From contig JAEWAX010000022.1 in the NCBI GenBank assembly GCA_023391425.1, forward strand, positions 1 to 41,840: a stretch of 41,840 nt of DNA, read 5' to 3'. The first letter of the stretch is position 1, and the number at the start of each line of letters is the position of its first letter. The notes beneath the pieces are model-generated. The model saw nothing but the letters and a program-made list of their open reading frames with translations, searched no databases and was not told where the DNA came from. Both the position numbers and the translations under genes were made by a program. Below are positions 15,239 to 23,880 of the stretch, one piece after another. Source of the stretch: Bacillota bacterium. Lineage in GTDB: Bacteria; Bacillota; Clostridia; Acetivibrionales; DSM-1351.

Positions 15239-17749
15239 TTAACTCTTCTTTTTTCTTTTCCGCTTGCCACTAATCTGGTCTAATACTTTTTTGTCAATAA
15301 CTTTACCCTTTTTTGCAGGTCTATTAACCGAATTTTGATTATCTGAACTAGCCCTATCTGAATTTGTCGTGTCTGAACTGCTTCTGTCTAAATTTACACT
15401 GTTTCTATCTTTTCTACCTGAATTTGAGCTTTCTAAACTTGTTCTACCTCTTTCTGTTTTGCCCTTATATGTTCTACCTTTACTTGATCTACTTGCATTT
15501 GATGCTCTGTCTGAATCGGCATTTGGTCGCTGTTTTCCTGAGGATGCTTTTGTTCTTTTAGCTTTAGATGCTACAAAACTAACAGCTGCAGCTCCATTAA
15601 GCTTTTTAAGTTCACTTTCTTCCTTAGTCTCAGCTAATACAAACTCTATCTTTTTAGCATAGATATCTGCCTTGGCAAGTATAACCCTTACGACATCACC
15701 AATTCTATAGGTTTTGTGTGTGCGTTCGCCAATGAGACAGAAATGTCGGTCATCATAATTATAGTAGTCATCTTCCATACTACTCATTCTAACAAGCCCC
15801 TCAATCGTGTTTTCCATTTCTATAAACATACCAAAATTAGTAACGTTTGAAATGATACCCTCAAAGATTTCTCCCTCATGAGCCTTCATATATTCAACCT
15901 TCTTAAGGTCTTCAGTTTCTCTTTCAGCCTCATCAGCCATTCTCTCACGCTCGGAACACTGCTTTGCTATCTCTGGTAATAGGCCTTCTAACTGTGCTAT
16001 TTTCTGCTCCGTCATTCCACCTTTTAAATATAACTTCATTATTCTGTGAATAATTAAATCAGGATACCTCCTGATAGGTGATGTAAAGTGACAGTAATAC
16101 TTAGCGGCAAGTCCAAAATGTCCTACACTTTCATTACTATATTTTGCCTTTTGTAATGATCTTAACATAACTGTACTAATAATTCTTTCGTATGTTGTCC
16201 CTTTTACCTTCTCCAACAAGTCTTGTAATGCTCTAGGGTGAATTTTATTAATGCCCTTTATGCTGTAACCCAAATTGTAAATGAATTCATTTAAAGCAGA
16301 GATTTTCTCTTCATCAGGGTCCTCATGAATTCTATAAACAAAAGGTGTATTGGTCCAGAAAAAATGTTCTGCAACTGTTTCATTACATATCAGCATAAAC
16401 TCTTCAATAATCTGATTTGCAATGGTAATCACATACCTCTTAACCTCAACTGGTTTACCCTCCTCATCAAGAACTACCTTAGCCTCATCAAAATCAAAAT
16501 CTATCGCACCCCTTGCGAATCTCTTCTTTCTTAGAATAAGCGCTAATTCGTGCATTACTCTAAAATCAGGAACGACATGCTTATACCTTTCTATAAGCTC
16601 TTCATCGTTATCAACTAGTATTTTATATACGTTTGTATACGTCATTCTTTCATCTATGTTGATTACACTTTCAAAAATTTCGTGGTTTTTAACCCTACCA
16701 CTCTTGTCAATTTCCATCATACATGTGAAGCTTAGTCTGTCCACTTGAGGGTTTAAACTGCATATTCCATTTGATAGTTTTCTTGGTAACATAGGTATAA
16801 CTCTATCAACCAAATAAACGCTAGTTCCTCTTTTTAAGGCTTCTAAATCAAGCGGAGAATTTTCTGTTACATAGTTTGTTACATCTGCAATATGCACTCC
16901 CAGTCGGTAATTTCCGTTTTCAAGCACTTCCACAGATACTGCATCGTCTAAATCCTTTGCATCTTCACCATCTATCGTTACCATTCGAAGGTTTCTCAAA
17001 TCTCGTCGTCCCTTAAGCATATCTTCAGTAATGGTATCGCCTATCTTATTAACCTGCTTTATAACATCTTCTGGAAATTCTTCTTCTAAATTATAAGATT
17101 TGATGATTGAAAGTATATCTGTACCAGGCTCGTTAATATTTCCAATTATCTCAATAACCTTTCCTTCTGCATTTCTTCTCTGCTCTGGGTATTTAGTGAT
17201 TTCCACCACTACCTTCTGACCTTTTTTGGCACCATTAAATCCACTCTTGGGTATGAAAATATCTCCAGAGATTCTCTTATTATCAGATACAACAAAACCA
17301 AAGTTTAAACTCTTATCAAAAGTACCTACAAGAGTAACATTAGCTCTTTTGAGTACCCTTAATATCTCTCCTTCCATTCGTCTGTCAGAAGAGCTTGTCT
17401 TATTTACTCTAGCTACAACCTTATCACCATGCATAGCACCATTAAGACTCTCTGCAGGAATAAATATATCCTCCATCTCTTCATCTGGAATAACAAAGGC
17501 GAACCCTCTCTCGTGTCCTTGAATTCTCCCAGTTACCAAGTTAAGCCTCGCTGGTATACCATATCTGTTTGCATGCGTCTTAAAAATTTTACCCTCATTA
17601 TCAAGCTCAGCTAGAGTTTGCTTAAACAGATCAATATCACTTTTCGGTACATCAAGTATCATAGCAAGCTCTTTAAGTGAAAGAGGCTTATACGCTTCCT
17701 CTTTCATGAATGCTACTATTCGATCTTTTCTTTCTTCTAACTCTATCAT
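15239..17749 (-). CDS. rnr: Ribonuclease R with long low-complexity basic tail
   Basis: 836 residues. Domain order: N-terminal winged-helix (1-70), two cold-shock OB domains (about 70-220), the RNB catalytic domain (about 245-575) with DGEDAKDLDDAVSVE carrying the catalytic Asp residues, an S1 domain (about 628-710, GEIFEGIISNVTNFGMFIEM) and a C-terminal tail. RNase R is a processive 3-prime to 5-prime exonuclease that degrades structured RNA and joins in trans-translation quality control. The last ~115 residues are rich in Ser, Arg, Asn and Lys with repeated S-D-R/N-S motifs, ending KRKRKKKS; this is longer than usual and probably an RNA-binding tail. The ribosome site is weak (AAAGGT). It probably leads into the DUF523 gene. 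Confidence 0.95.
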   Translation of the reverse strand: MIELEERKDRIVAFMKEEAYKPLSLKELAMILDVPKSDIDLFKQTLAELDNEGKIFKTHANRYGIPARLNLVTGRIQGHERGFAFVIPDEEMEDIFIPAESLNGAMHGDKVVARVNKTSSSDRRMEGEILRVLKRANVTLVGTFDKSLNFGFVVSDNKRISGDIFIPKSGFNGAKKGQKVVVEITKYPEQRRNAEGKVIEIIGNINEPGTDILSIIKSYNLEEEFPEDVIKQVNKIGDTITEDMLKGRRDLRNLRMVTIDGEDAKDLDDAVSVEVLENGNYRLGVHIADVTNYVTENSPLDLEALKRGTSVYLVDRVIPMLPRKLSNGICSLNPQVDRLSFTCMMEIDKSGRVKNHEIFESVINIDERMTYTNVYKILVDNDEELIERYKHVVPDFRVMHELALILRKKRFARGAIDFDFDEAKVVLDEEGKPVEVKRYVITIANQIIEEFMLICNETVAEHFFWTNTPFVYRIHEDPDEEKISALNEFIYNLGYSIKGINKIHPRALQDLLEKVKGTTYERIISTVMLRSLQKAKYSNESVGHFGLAAKYYCHFTSPIRRYPDLIIHRIMKLYLKGGMTEQKIAQLEGLLPEIAKQCSERERMADEAERETEDLKKVEYMKAHEGEIFEGIISNVTNFGMFIEMENTIEGLVRMSSMEDDYYNYDDRHFCLIGERTHKTYRIGDVVRVILAKADIYAKKIEFVLAETKEESELKKLNGAAAVSFVASKAKRTKASSGKQRPNADSDRASNASRSSKGRTYKGKTERGRTSLESSNSGRKDRNSVNLDRSSSDTTNSDRASSDNQNSVNRPAKKGKVIDKKVLDQISGKRKRKKKS

Positions 17750-17892
17750 TCGTTTTTATCTACCTTTCATTTTTATTTACATATCAACATTAATAAACAG
17801 ATAAAATTTGAAATTAACATAGAATTTATAAACTATAAATAATCATGCAACTTTATAATAATACTATTCTATTATTCTAAGTAATTCAATTA
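17750..17892. other. AT-rich leader region upstream of rnr
   Basis: First part of a 600-nt gap between rnr and the GH3 gene. It should contain the rnr promoter (minus strand). The segment 17866-17892 resembles the sequence just after the stop codon of the lipoprotein gene at 38.2 kb (TACTATTCTATTAT is shared). I recognise nothing else. Confidence 0.4.
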
Positions 17893-18085
17893 TTAATTTA
17901 CTAAACTGAATTGTCATTGAGTAAATATTTTATCAGCAAAATTTGCCCAAACATCTGCTAACCTCCCTAATGACCATTAGTAATAATTATCTCATCAGCT
18001 TCTGATAATAGTATCTTTAGCAAACGCTTATTAATTATACTTTTATTCGTGTATTCGTGATTGGATATAAACTAGACTGTAATTT
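17893..18085 (-). pseudogene. 3-prime remnant of a paralogue of the lipoprotein gene at 38.2-39.7 kb
   Basis: On the minus strand, fragments in different frames match the C-terminus of the 38227-39705 lipoprotein in order: a piece reading SLYPIT (near 18075-18050) against SLHIYPVQ; INKRLLKILLSEADEIIIT (near 18035-17978) against VNKQIENIPLSKGDSIIMT; and WSLGRLADVWANFADKIF (17976-17923) against WAIGKYADIWSNFTEKSF. The last piece runs, through one in-frame TGA, to ...LVN-stop at 17893. There are at least two frameshifts plus the internal stop, so it is a decayed gene end. No upstream part of the gene is left here. Confidence 0.8.
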
Positions 18086-18124
18086 GACTTATTCCTCTTC
18101 CTCCATTTATGTTATCTTTTCACG

Positions 18125-18170
18125 AAACAACAAAAACAGGCCCACTCCATATAAAATATGAAATGAACCT
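18125..18170 (-). terminator. Terminator of the lacI-to-GH3 operon
   Basis: Arms 18138-18152 (AGGCCCACTCCATAT) and 18156-18170 (ATATGAAATGAACCT) with a 3-nt loop. On the plus strand they mismatch, but as minus-strand RNA every position pairs (several U-G pairs) into a 15-bp stem, followed by GTTTTTGTTGTTT. It lies about 180 nt beyond the GH3 stop. Confidence 0.75.
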
Positions 18171-18349
18171 ATTCTGGTAATTATGACTATTTTGATGATT
18201 ATAAACAACTATTTTTTGCAGTATCAATTAAGCTGCGACAATTTTTCTACCTTCGGAATATATGCTTTTTTTAAGCTACAGACACCAATTCATCTTGCCT
18301 GGGCTTAAAAATGCTTTTCTCATTGTAAGATCGTCCATTCATTAAATAA
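18171..18349. other. 3-prime untranslated spacer after the GH3 gene
   Basis: Rest of the 600-nt gap. AT-rich, with stop codons in all frames over short distances. I see no gene, RNA or repeat in it. Confidence 0.4.
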
Positions 18350-20614
18350 TTAATTATTATTCAGCCTTCCTACGAGTTCCTCAATTTTTTGCTCACTAAT
18401 AAGACCTTTACTAAAGTATACTAGAGATCTAAGAACTGTATAATATACCATTTTGTCTTTAAAATCACTCCCGTCATCCTCCATGCCGTTAAAAATCATT
18501 TCGAATGCTTCTGGATATTGTTCTTCAAGTTCCTTAAATAGTTTTCTCCCTAATGGGTTTTCCTTTATGTCTCCAATAGTAGAATTTTTGTGATATACTT
18601 TCTTTACTTTATCTGAAGAATTAATTTTTATTCTGGCAGCTAGTCTTATATCTTCTGAAGATGCACCAATAAGTATTTCAAAATCTCCCGCTTCAACCCT
18701 AAATGTCTGTTTTCTCATACAGAAATGTGAGAACGATGAGTAATCAAGTTTCACCAATACTTCTTTTTCTTCATCTGGCATTAACTCCAGTTTCCCAAAT
18801 TGTACTAGTTCCTTTATTGGTCCATTAACTTCACCATCGACATCCCTAACATAAACCTGATATATTTCTTTACCTGGCCTGTCTCCTATATTTTTTATCT
18901 TGAAGTTAATCGCTATATCTTCACTTATGTCAAAAACTTGAGAATCCAACTTTAAAGAACTATACTCAAAACTTGTATATGACAGCCCATGTCCAAAGCA
19001 AAACTGAGGTTTTATCCTTTTCTTTTCATAGTATTTGTAGCCTACAAATATAGATTCTCTATAGTATACCTCATCATCCTGTCCCGGGAAATTTAGATAT
19101 GACGGATTGTGTTCTACAACAGCTGGAAAAGTCTCAGCGAGTTTACCACACGGGTTAGACATACCCAGTAAAAGCTCGCATACAACCCCTGCTCCAGCTT
19201 GTCCCCATAAATAACCTTCTATTATAGCTTTTGTATTATCTATCCATGGCATGGTAACGGGTGCACCATTTGATAGAACAACAATTACATTATGGTTAAC
19301 TTTATAAATTTCATTTATTAAACTGCTGTGTGAAGCAGGTATATCCATGTGCTTCCTATCATATCCTTCTGACTCATAGCTTTCTGGAAGTCCGACAAAT
19401 ATCACTACTTTTTTTACATTTGAGGCTATTTTCTTAGCCTCATTTATTAATCCTTCATCAGGAATATCATTATTTAAATCATACCCTGGAGCAAAGGGAA
19501 TTTTACGGCCGATAAGGTTACACATTTCTTCATATGCTGATTCGATTTTTGTCGGAACAACGTGGGAACTGCCGCCCCCTTCAAATCTTGTATACTTAGC
19601 TAACATTCCGATAAAAGCAATATCCTCTCTTTGAGATAGAGGAAGTACTTTACCCTCATTCTTTAATAATACTATACATTCACTGGCAATTTTCCGAGCC
19701 TTTTTATGATTTATACCTTTGATGTCACCAGATGTATCGATGTTTTTCAATTCGGTAGCTTTTAAAATCAAAAGAAGCAATCTTTCCACTGACTTGTCTA
19801 ATATTTCTATATCAAGTTTTTCATTTTTTACAGCATCAAGTAGCTTTTGTGTATTTACCATTCCTGACGAAGGCATTTCTAAATCTAGTCCTGCTTTAAG
19901 GCAATCTACTCTGTCATTTACTGCTCCCCAGTCTGATATAATAACTCCATTAAAGCCCCATTCATTTCTCAAAATATCTGTGAGCAATTTTCTGCTTTCG
20001 CACACGTACTCACCGTTAACTCTGTTGTATGAACACATAACAGTCCACGGTTTTCCGATTTTTACCGCCAGTTCAAAACTTTTTAAATAAATTTCTCTTA
20101 GTGCACGTTCATCAATAACCGCATTAACAGAAAGTCTTCTATGCTCCTGATTATTAGCAATGTAATGCTTCAAGGAGGTACCAACTCCATTTGATTGTAT
20201 GCCTTTAATTAAATATCCTGCCATAACCCCGGACAGATATGGATCCTCTGATAAGTATTCAAAATTTCTTCCGCAAAGAGGAGAGCGTTTTATATTACAG
20301 CCTGGTCCAAGAATTATATTTACACCCTCTTGCCTTGCCTCCTCACCCATAGCTCTTCCCATCTGCTCCATCAGTTCTGTATCCCAGGAGCAAGCAAGCA
20401 GAGATTCAGACGGAAAGCAGGTGCATGGAATGGTAGTTAAGGCCCCATCAATAAAATCCTGCTTACGGAGTCCTGCCGGACCATCTGACACCATTATTCC
20501 AGGTATGCCGAGTCTCTCCACAGACTTTGTATGCCAAAAGTCCCTCCCTGATAATATATCTGCTTTTTCCTCTAACGTCATTTCAGATATCAAAGCCCTT
20601 ATTTTTTCCCTCAT
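18350..20614 (-). CDS. Family 3 glycoside hydrolase (beta-glucosidase)
   Basis: 754 residues. It consists of the N-terminal GH3 TIM barrel (about 10-290), the C-terminal alpha/beta sandwich (about 305-510) and a fibronectin-III-like domain (about 560-650). The catalytic nucleophile is Asp228 in VIISDWGAVND; the substrate-binding KH pair is in SLKHYIANNQEHRR, and DGPAGLRKQ is the N-terminal family block. There is no signal peptide, so it acts in the cytoplasm on imported glucosides. The enzyme releases terminal beta-glucosyl (possibly xylosyl) units. A ribosome site (TTTGGAG) precedes the ATG. It is the last gene of the operon, 24 nt after the Gfo/Idh/MocA gene, which suggests that the imported substrate is a beta-glycoside. 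Confidence 0.94.
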   Translation of the reverse strand: MREKIRALISEMTLEEKADILSGRDFWHTKSVERLGIPGIMVSDGPAGLRKQDFIDGALTTIPCTCFPSESLLACSWDTELMEQMGRAMGEEARQEGVNIILGPGCNIKRSPLCGRNFEYLSEDPYLSGVMAGYLIKGIQSNGVGTSLKHYIANNQEHRRLSVNAVIDERALREIYLKSFELAVKIGKPWTVMCSYNRVNGEYVCESRKLLTDILRNEWGFNGVIISDWGAVNDRVDCLKAGLDLEMPSSGMVNTQKLLDAVKNEKLDIEILDKSVERLLLLILKATELKNIDTSGDIKGINHKKARKIASECIVLLKNEGKVLPLSQREDIAFIGMLAKYTRFEGGGSSHVVPTKIESAYEEMCNLIGRKIPFAPGYDLNNDIPDEGLINEAKKIASNVKKVVIFVGLPESYESEGYDRKHMDIPASHSSLINEIYKVNHNVIVVLSNGAPVTMPWIDNTKAIIEGYLWGQAGAGVVCELLLGMSNPCGKLAETFPAVVEHNPSYLNFPGQDDEVYYRESIFVGYKYYEKKRIKPQFCFGHGLSYTSFEYSSLKLDSQVFDISEDIAINFKIKNIGDRPGKEIYQVYVRDVDGEVNGPIKELVQFGKLELMPDEEKEVLVKLDYSSFSHFCMRKQTFRVEAGDFEILIGASSEDIRLAARIKINSSDKVKKVYHKNSTIGDIKENPLGRKLFKELEEQYPEAFEMIFNGMEDDGSDFKDKMVYYTVLRSLVYFSKGLISEQKIEELVGRLNNN

Positions 20615-20638
20615 ATTATATCTCCAAAATAAATAATG

Positions 20639-21655
20639 CTAATATTCTATTGACACCCTATTCCCACTTTCTGATGCTTCTAATGCTGCAAATATTACTT
20701 TAAGGGTTTTAACTGCATCTCCCGCTGATATCGGTGATTCTTTTCCATTTGCTACTGCATCAGCAAAAGCGTCAACTATACCGGAACGGGTTTGCTCGGA
20801 CAGCTTATACAGTATACTCTCACCATTTTTCTTAGTCACCTCGACCAAATACTTAGGTGTTTGATAAATCTTAATTACTCCATTCGCGCAATAGATTGTA
20901 GTTGAATTGTCAACTATCCCATAATTAGACCAGGAGGCAGTCACTGTACCCACAATACCGCTACTTGTTTCTAATAGGCATATAGCATTATCATCTACGC
21001 CTATCGGATCTCCATCTGTATTTTTTTTATCAAAGGCTCCTACAATTGCAGAAATATTAACAAACTCATCTTCTAGCATCCATCTCATAAGGTCAATTTT
21101 GTGAACACCTAGATCTCCCATAGCTCCTAGAATAGCTGCATTTTTATTAAAGAACCATGTATTTTTTGTTTTATCAACTCCCCAATTTTCAGGACCACTA
21201 TGAGAAAACTCAGTTTTAAAGAAAATAACCTTGCCTAACACACCAGAACTAATAATTTCTTTTGCTTTCATATGTGCTATGTCCATTCGTTGGTTCTGTG
21301 CTATCATCAGCAACCTGTCAACTTCTTTTGCAGTTTTATCCATTGCATTACCATCTTCAACAGTAGTTGCTAAAGGCTTTTCACATAGAACATGTTTCCC
21401 TGCCTTTAAAGATTTAATAGTTACCTCAGCATGGGTGGCATTTGATGTACAAACAATTACTCCATCCACAGTTTCGTCCTCTAGCATATCTTCATAGGTC
21501 TTATATACTCTGCCACCATATCTTTCTACCAATTCCTGAGCCCTATCCACAACAAGATCAAAAAAACCTGCAATTTCTATATTTGGATTACTTTCGCACT
21601 CAGGTGCGTGGCGGAAATGAGTAATAGCTCCACAACCGATTATTCCTATTTTCAT
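20639..21655 (-). CDS. Gfo/Idh/MocA family NAD(P)-dependent sugar oxidoreductase
   Basis: 338 residues. The N-terminal Rossmann fold has GIIGCGAITHFRHAP (nucleotide-binding glycine motif) and the family motif CEKPLATT near residue 93. The C-terminal alpha/beta domain contains GDLGVHKIDLMRWML, with the conserved His of the catalytic D-x-x-x-H pattern. Family members oxidise or reduce a ring hydroxyl of sugars, glycosides or inositols (for example glucose-fructose oxidoreductase and 3-dehydrogenases). The ribosome site GATGGAGGC is strong. It sits between the TIM-barrel isomerase and the GH3 gene, consistent with redox processing of the imported sugar. The substrate is unknown. Confidence 0.92.
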   Translation of the reverse strand: MKIGIIGCGAITHFRHAPECESNPNIEIAGFFDLVVDRAQELVERYGGRVYKTYEDMLEDETVDGVIVCTSNATHAEVTIKSLKAGKHVLCEKPLATTVEDGNAMDKTAKEVDRLLMIAQNQRMDIAHMKAKEIISSGVLGKVIFFKTEFSHSGPENWGVDKTKNTWFFNKNAAILGAMGDLGVHKIDLMRWMLEDEFVNISAIVGAFDKKNTDGDPIGVDDNAICLLETSSGIVGTVTASWSNYGIVDNSTTIYCANGVIKIYQTPKYLVEVTKKNGESILYKLSEQTRSGIVDAFADAVANGKESPISAGDAVKTLKVIFAALEASESGNRVSIEY

Positions 21656-21777
21656 TTCTTTGCCTCCATCTTAACGAAATTTGTTTACATAATCACTATA
21701 ATTCTTATAATATCTATTTGCTTAACTATCAAATGTATAAAATGCCTTTGAAATATCATCAAACTTAAATAACTGCG

Positions 21778-22533
21778 TTACCCTTCAATGTAAGCCTTTG
21801 TTTTCTTTAGTCCTTCTGCTACAGGATCTTTAACAAAATATTCATAACCTGTATACCCATCATAATCTGTCTTTCCTATCTCTTCAAATATTCTTTTATA
21901 TTCTAACTCCCCGTAATAAAGCTCGTTTCTACCTGGATTACCAGCCGCATGGAAATGACCTATTTTAGAAATATTAGGTATTATTCGTCTCAGCAGGTCT
22001 CCTTCCATTATCTGTTGATGGTATATATCATAAAGAAGTTTTACGTTCGGACTGCCTACCTCATCAATTATCTGAAAACCTTCATCAGAACTCCATAAAT
22101 AGTAACCTTGATGATCAACTCTTGTGTTTAATGGTTCCACAACAAGTGTTATGTCATTCTCTTCAAGGATAGGCGCACATGCTTTTAACCCTTCAACCAA
22201 TGATTTGTGCTGTTCTTCACGACTTTTTCCGGTTTCATTACCCACCTGAGAAATAAGTTCTTTACAGTCAAGCTTTTTTGCCACTTCAATAGACTCTCTA
22301 AGTCCTTTTATATATTCCTCTCTTTCAGCAGGATTTACCAGACTAATAAACTTTGTACAGCATGCTGTAAGTTTCATTCCTAGATTATTTTTTAACTCTA
22401 TAAGTCTGTCTATGTCCTTATCCCACCAACACCAAATCTCAAAATTATCGTAACCACATTGTTTTATTTCTTCTAATCCCATATAAATGTCTTTTCCAAA
22501 GTATAACGCATCAACGCAGATTGATATTTTCAT
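21778..22533 (-). CDS. TIM-barrel sugar isomerase/epimerase (AP endonuclease 2 / xylose-isomerase-like)
   Basis: 251 residues from the ATG at 22533, which has AGAGAGG 8 nt upstream; an overlapping GTG three codons earlier is less likely. It is a single xylose-isomerase-like barrel with metal-ligand blocks of the family: VVEPLNTR (Glu), LLYDIYHQQ (Asp/His), GHFHAAGNPGR (His) and YTGYEYF (Glu). The nearest known activities are hydroxypyruvate isomerase, tagatose/psicose epimerase and inosose isomerase; I cannot choose among them. It is cytoplasmic. Gaps of about 110-120 nt separate it from both neighbours, but no terminator with a U-run stands between them. Confidence 0.88.
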   Translation of the reverse strand: MKISICVDALYFGKDIYMGLEEIKQCGYDNFEIWCWWDKDIDRLIELKNNLGMKLTACCTKFISLVNPAEREEYIKGLRESIEVAKKLDCKELISQVGNETGKSREEQHKSLVEGLKACAPILEENDITLVVEPLNTRVDHQGYYLWSSDEGFQIIDEVGSPNVKLLYDIYHQQIMEGDLLRRIIPNISKIGHFHAAGNPGRNELYYGELEYKRIFEEIGKTDYDGYTGYEYFVKDPVAEGLKKTKAYIEG

Positions 22534-22580
22534 ATGCGACACCTCTCTTTATGTAATTTTGAATATCTTGAATTGTAATA

Positions 22581-22612
22581 AGCGGCTTAAGACGGCTAAC
22601 CGCCAAGCCGCT
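22581..22612 (-). repeat. Intercistronic hairpin upstream of the isomerase gene
   Basis: Outer arms AGCGGCTT (22581-22588) and AAGCCGCT (22605-22612) with an inner GGC/GCC pair. There is no U-run on the minus strand, so it is more likely an mRNA-stability or processing hairpin than a terminator. Just downstream is a 14-bp perfect palindrome GTATACTAGTATAC (22633-22646) that touches the stop codon of the dehydrogenase gene. Confidence 0.6.
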
Positions 22613-22645
22613 ACAGATGCTTTCTTTGTGGCGTATACTAGTATA

Positions 22646-23698
22646 CTAATAGGTCATTAATACCTGAATTACTTTTTCTGGATTCTTATCTACTATTTCA
22701 TATGCAGCTGCAACATCATCGTAGGGTATTTTATGTGTAATTAAATTATCTAATTTTAAATCCTCAAGTATTTTCAAACAAGCTTCCGTTCTCCTTTTAT
22801 CGTCCCAAAGATTTCTGAGCGCAGGATCTATATTGTTTGTCTGGGATTGTTTTATTCCGATTCTATTGTGATGGAATTCTTCGGACAAGTCCAAGCCCTT
22901 TATCATTCCCTGATACCAACTGAGTGCTATAACACTGGTCTCTGGTGCTGCTATTCTGACAGCCTCATTGAGAGCCATAGAATTTCCTGTAACTTCTATT
23001 ACGATATCAGCACCTTTGTTATTAGTCAGCTTACGAATTTCTTTTGCTAGGTCGGAATACTTACTAGGATTAAAAACTTGGTCGCATCCATTTTCAAGAG
23101 CAGCCTCCAACCTTGTTTCAAACATATCTATACCATACACTCTAAAGGCACCGCTCATTTTTGCCATCTGCGATACAAGCTGTCCCAATACCCCAAGTCC
23201 CATTACCACAACAGTATCTCCCAACTTTATATGGCTGTCCAAAATTCCATTAAAAGTGGTCATAAGATTTGTAAAGAATATTGCATCTTCAGGTTTAATT
23301 CTATCCGGTAGTACAATTACATCAGTTTCAGCCCTAACTACTTCAGACTGATGAGGTGCTGAAGAATAAACAACATCCCCAACTTTTACACTTTTAACTG
23401 CTGTACCAACTTCAATTACCTTTCCTACATTTGCATATCCCATATACCATACTCCAGGATCGCAGCTTTTTATTGGATACTGCCAAGTTTCAGTGATATC
23501 AGCATCTTCAAATAACCTTGTATCTGGATCGTATTTTCTTCTGAAAAATGGTGCCGCTCCTCTGTAAACACTCATTTCCGTTCCATGGCTTAATCCAGAA
23601 CAAATAGTCTGAATTCTAACTTCATTTTCCTTCATTGGCAGTTCAGGAGCGTTTTGTACCGTTATCTGCCTTGGTCCATCGTAAACCATTATCTTCAT
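22646..23698 (-). CDS. Medium-chain dehydrogenase/reductase (zinc-type alcohol/polyol dehydrogenase family)
   Basis: 350 residues. The N-terminal GroES-like domain holds TICSGLSHGTEMSVYRG, where Cys and His take the place of the first catalytic-zinc ligands. The Rossmann domain shows VVVMGLGVLGQLVSQMA (NAD(P)-binding GxGxxG) and the usual GADIVIEVTGN block. The structural-zinc four-Cys loop is absent. Members of this subgroup oxidise polyol or sugar hydroxyls, but no specific substrate can be read. A ribosome site (AAAAGGGGA) precedes the ATG. It lies between the binding-protein gene (182-nt gap with a hairpin) and the isomerase gene and is probably the second redox enzyme of the pathway. Confidence 0.88.
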   Translation of the reverse strand: MKIMVYDGPRQITVQNAPELPMKENEVRIQTICSGLSHGTEMSVYRGAAPFFRRKYDPDTRLFEDADITETWQYPIKSCDPGVWYMGYANVGKVIEVGTAVKSVKVGDVVYSSAPHQSEVVRAETDVIVLPDRIKPEDAIFFTNLMTTFNGILDSHIKLGDTVVVMGLGVLGQLVSQMAKMSGAFRVYGIDMFETRLEAALENGCDQVFNPSKYSDLAKEIRKLTNNKGADIVIEVTGNSMALNEAVRIAAPETSVIALSWYQGMIKGLDLSEEFHHNRIGIKQSQTNNIDPALRNLWDDKRRTEACLKILEDLKLDNLITHKIPYDDVAAAYEIVDKNPEKVIQVLMTY

Positions 23699-23790
23699 GT
23701 ATGATTTCCCCTTTTCTATAGCAATATTTGGTTTTCCGTTCCTTAAACTGATATGTACTCAACAGTAGAACGATATTTTGTTCCGATAAA

Positions 23791-23818
23791 CCTCCTTGAA
23801 TAAACATACACAAGGAGG
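23791..23818 (-). terminator. Intercistronic hairpin after the binding-protein gene
   Basis: 8-bp perfect stem CCTCCTTG (23791-23798) and CAAGGAGG (23811-23818), 12-nt loop, weak T-tract on the minus strand. Such hairpins after binding-protein genes usually protect that part of the mRNA or reduce read-through. Confidence 0.55.
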
Positions 23819-23880
23819 CTTACTCAAAACTAGTGTCAAATTTATTATTTATTGCTAATTCTAAAGCTATATATTAGTAA

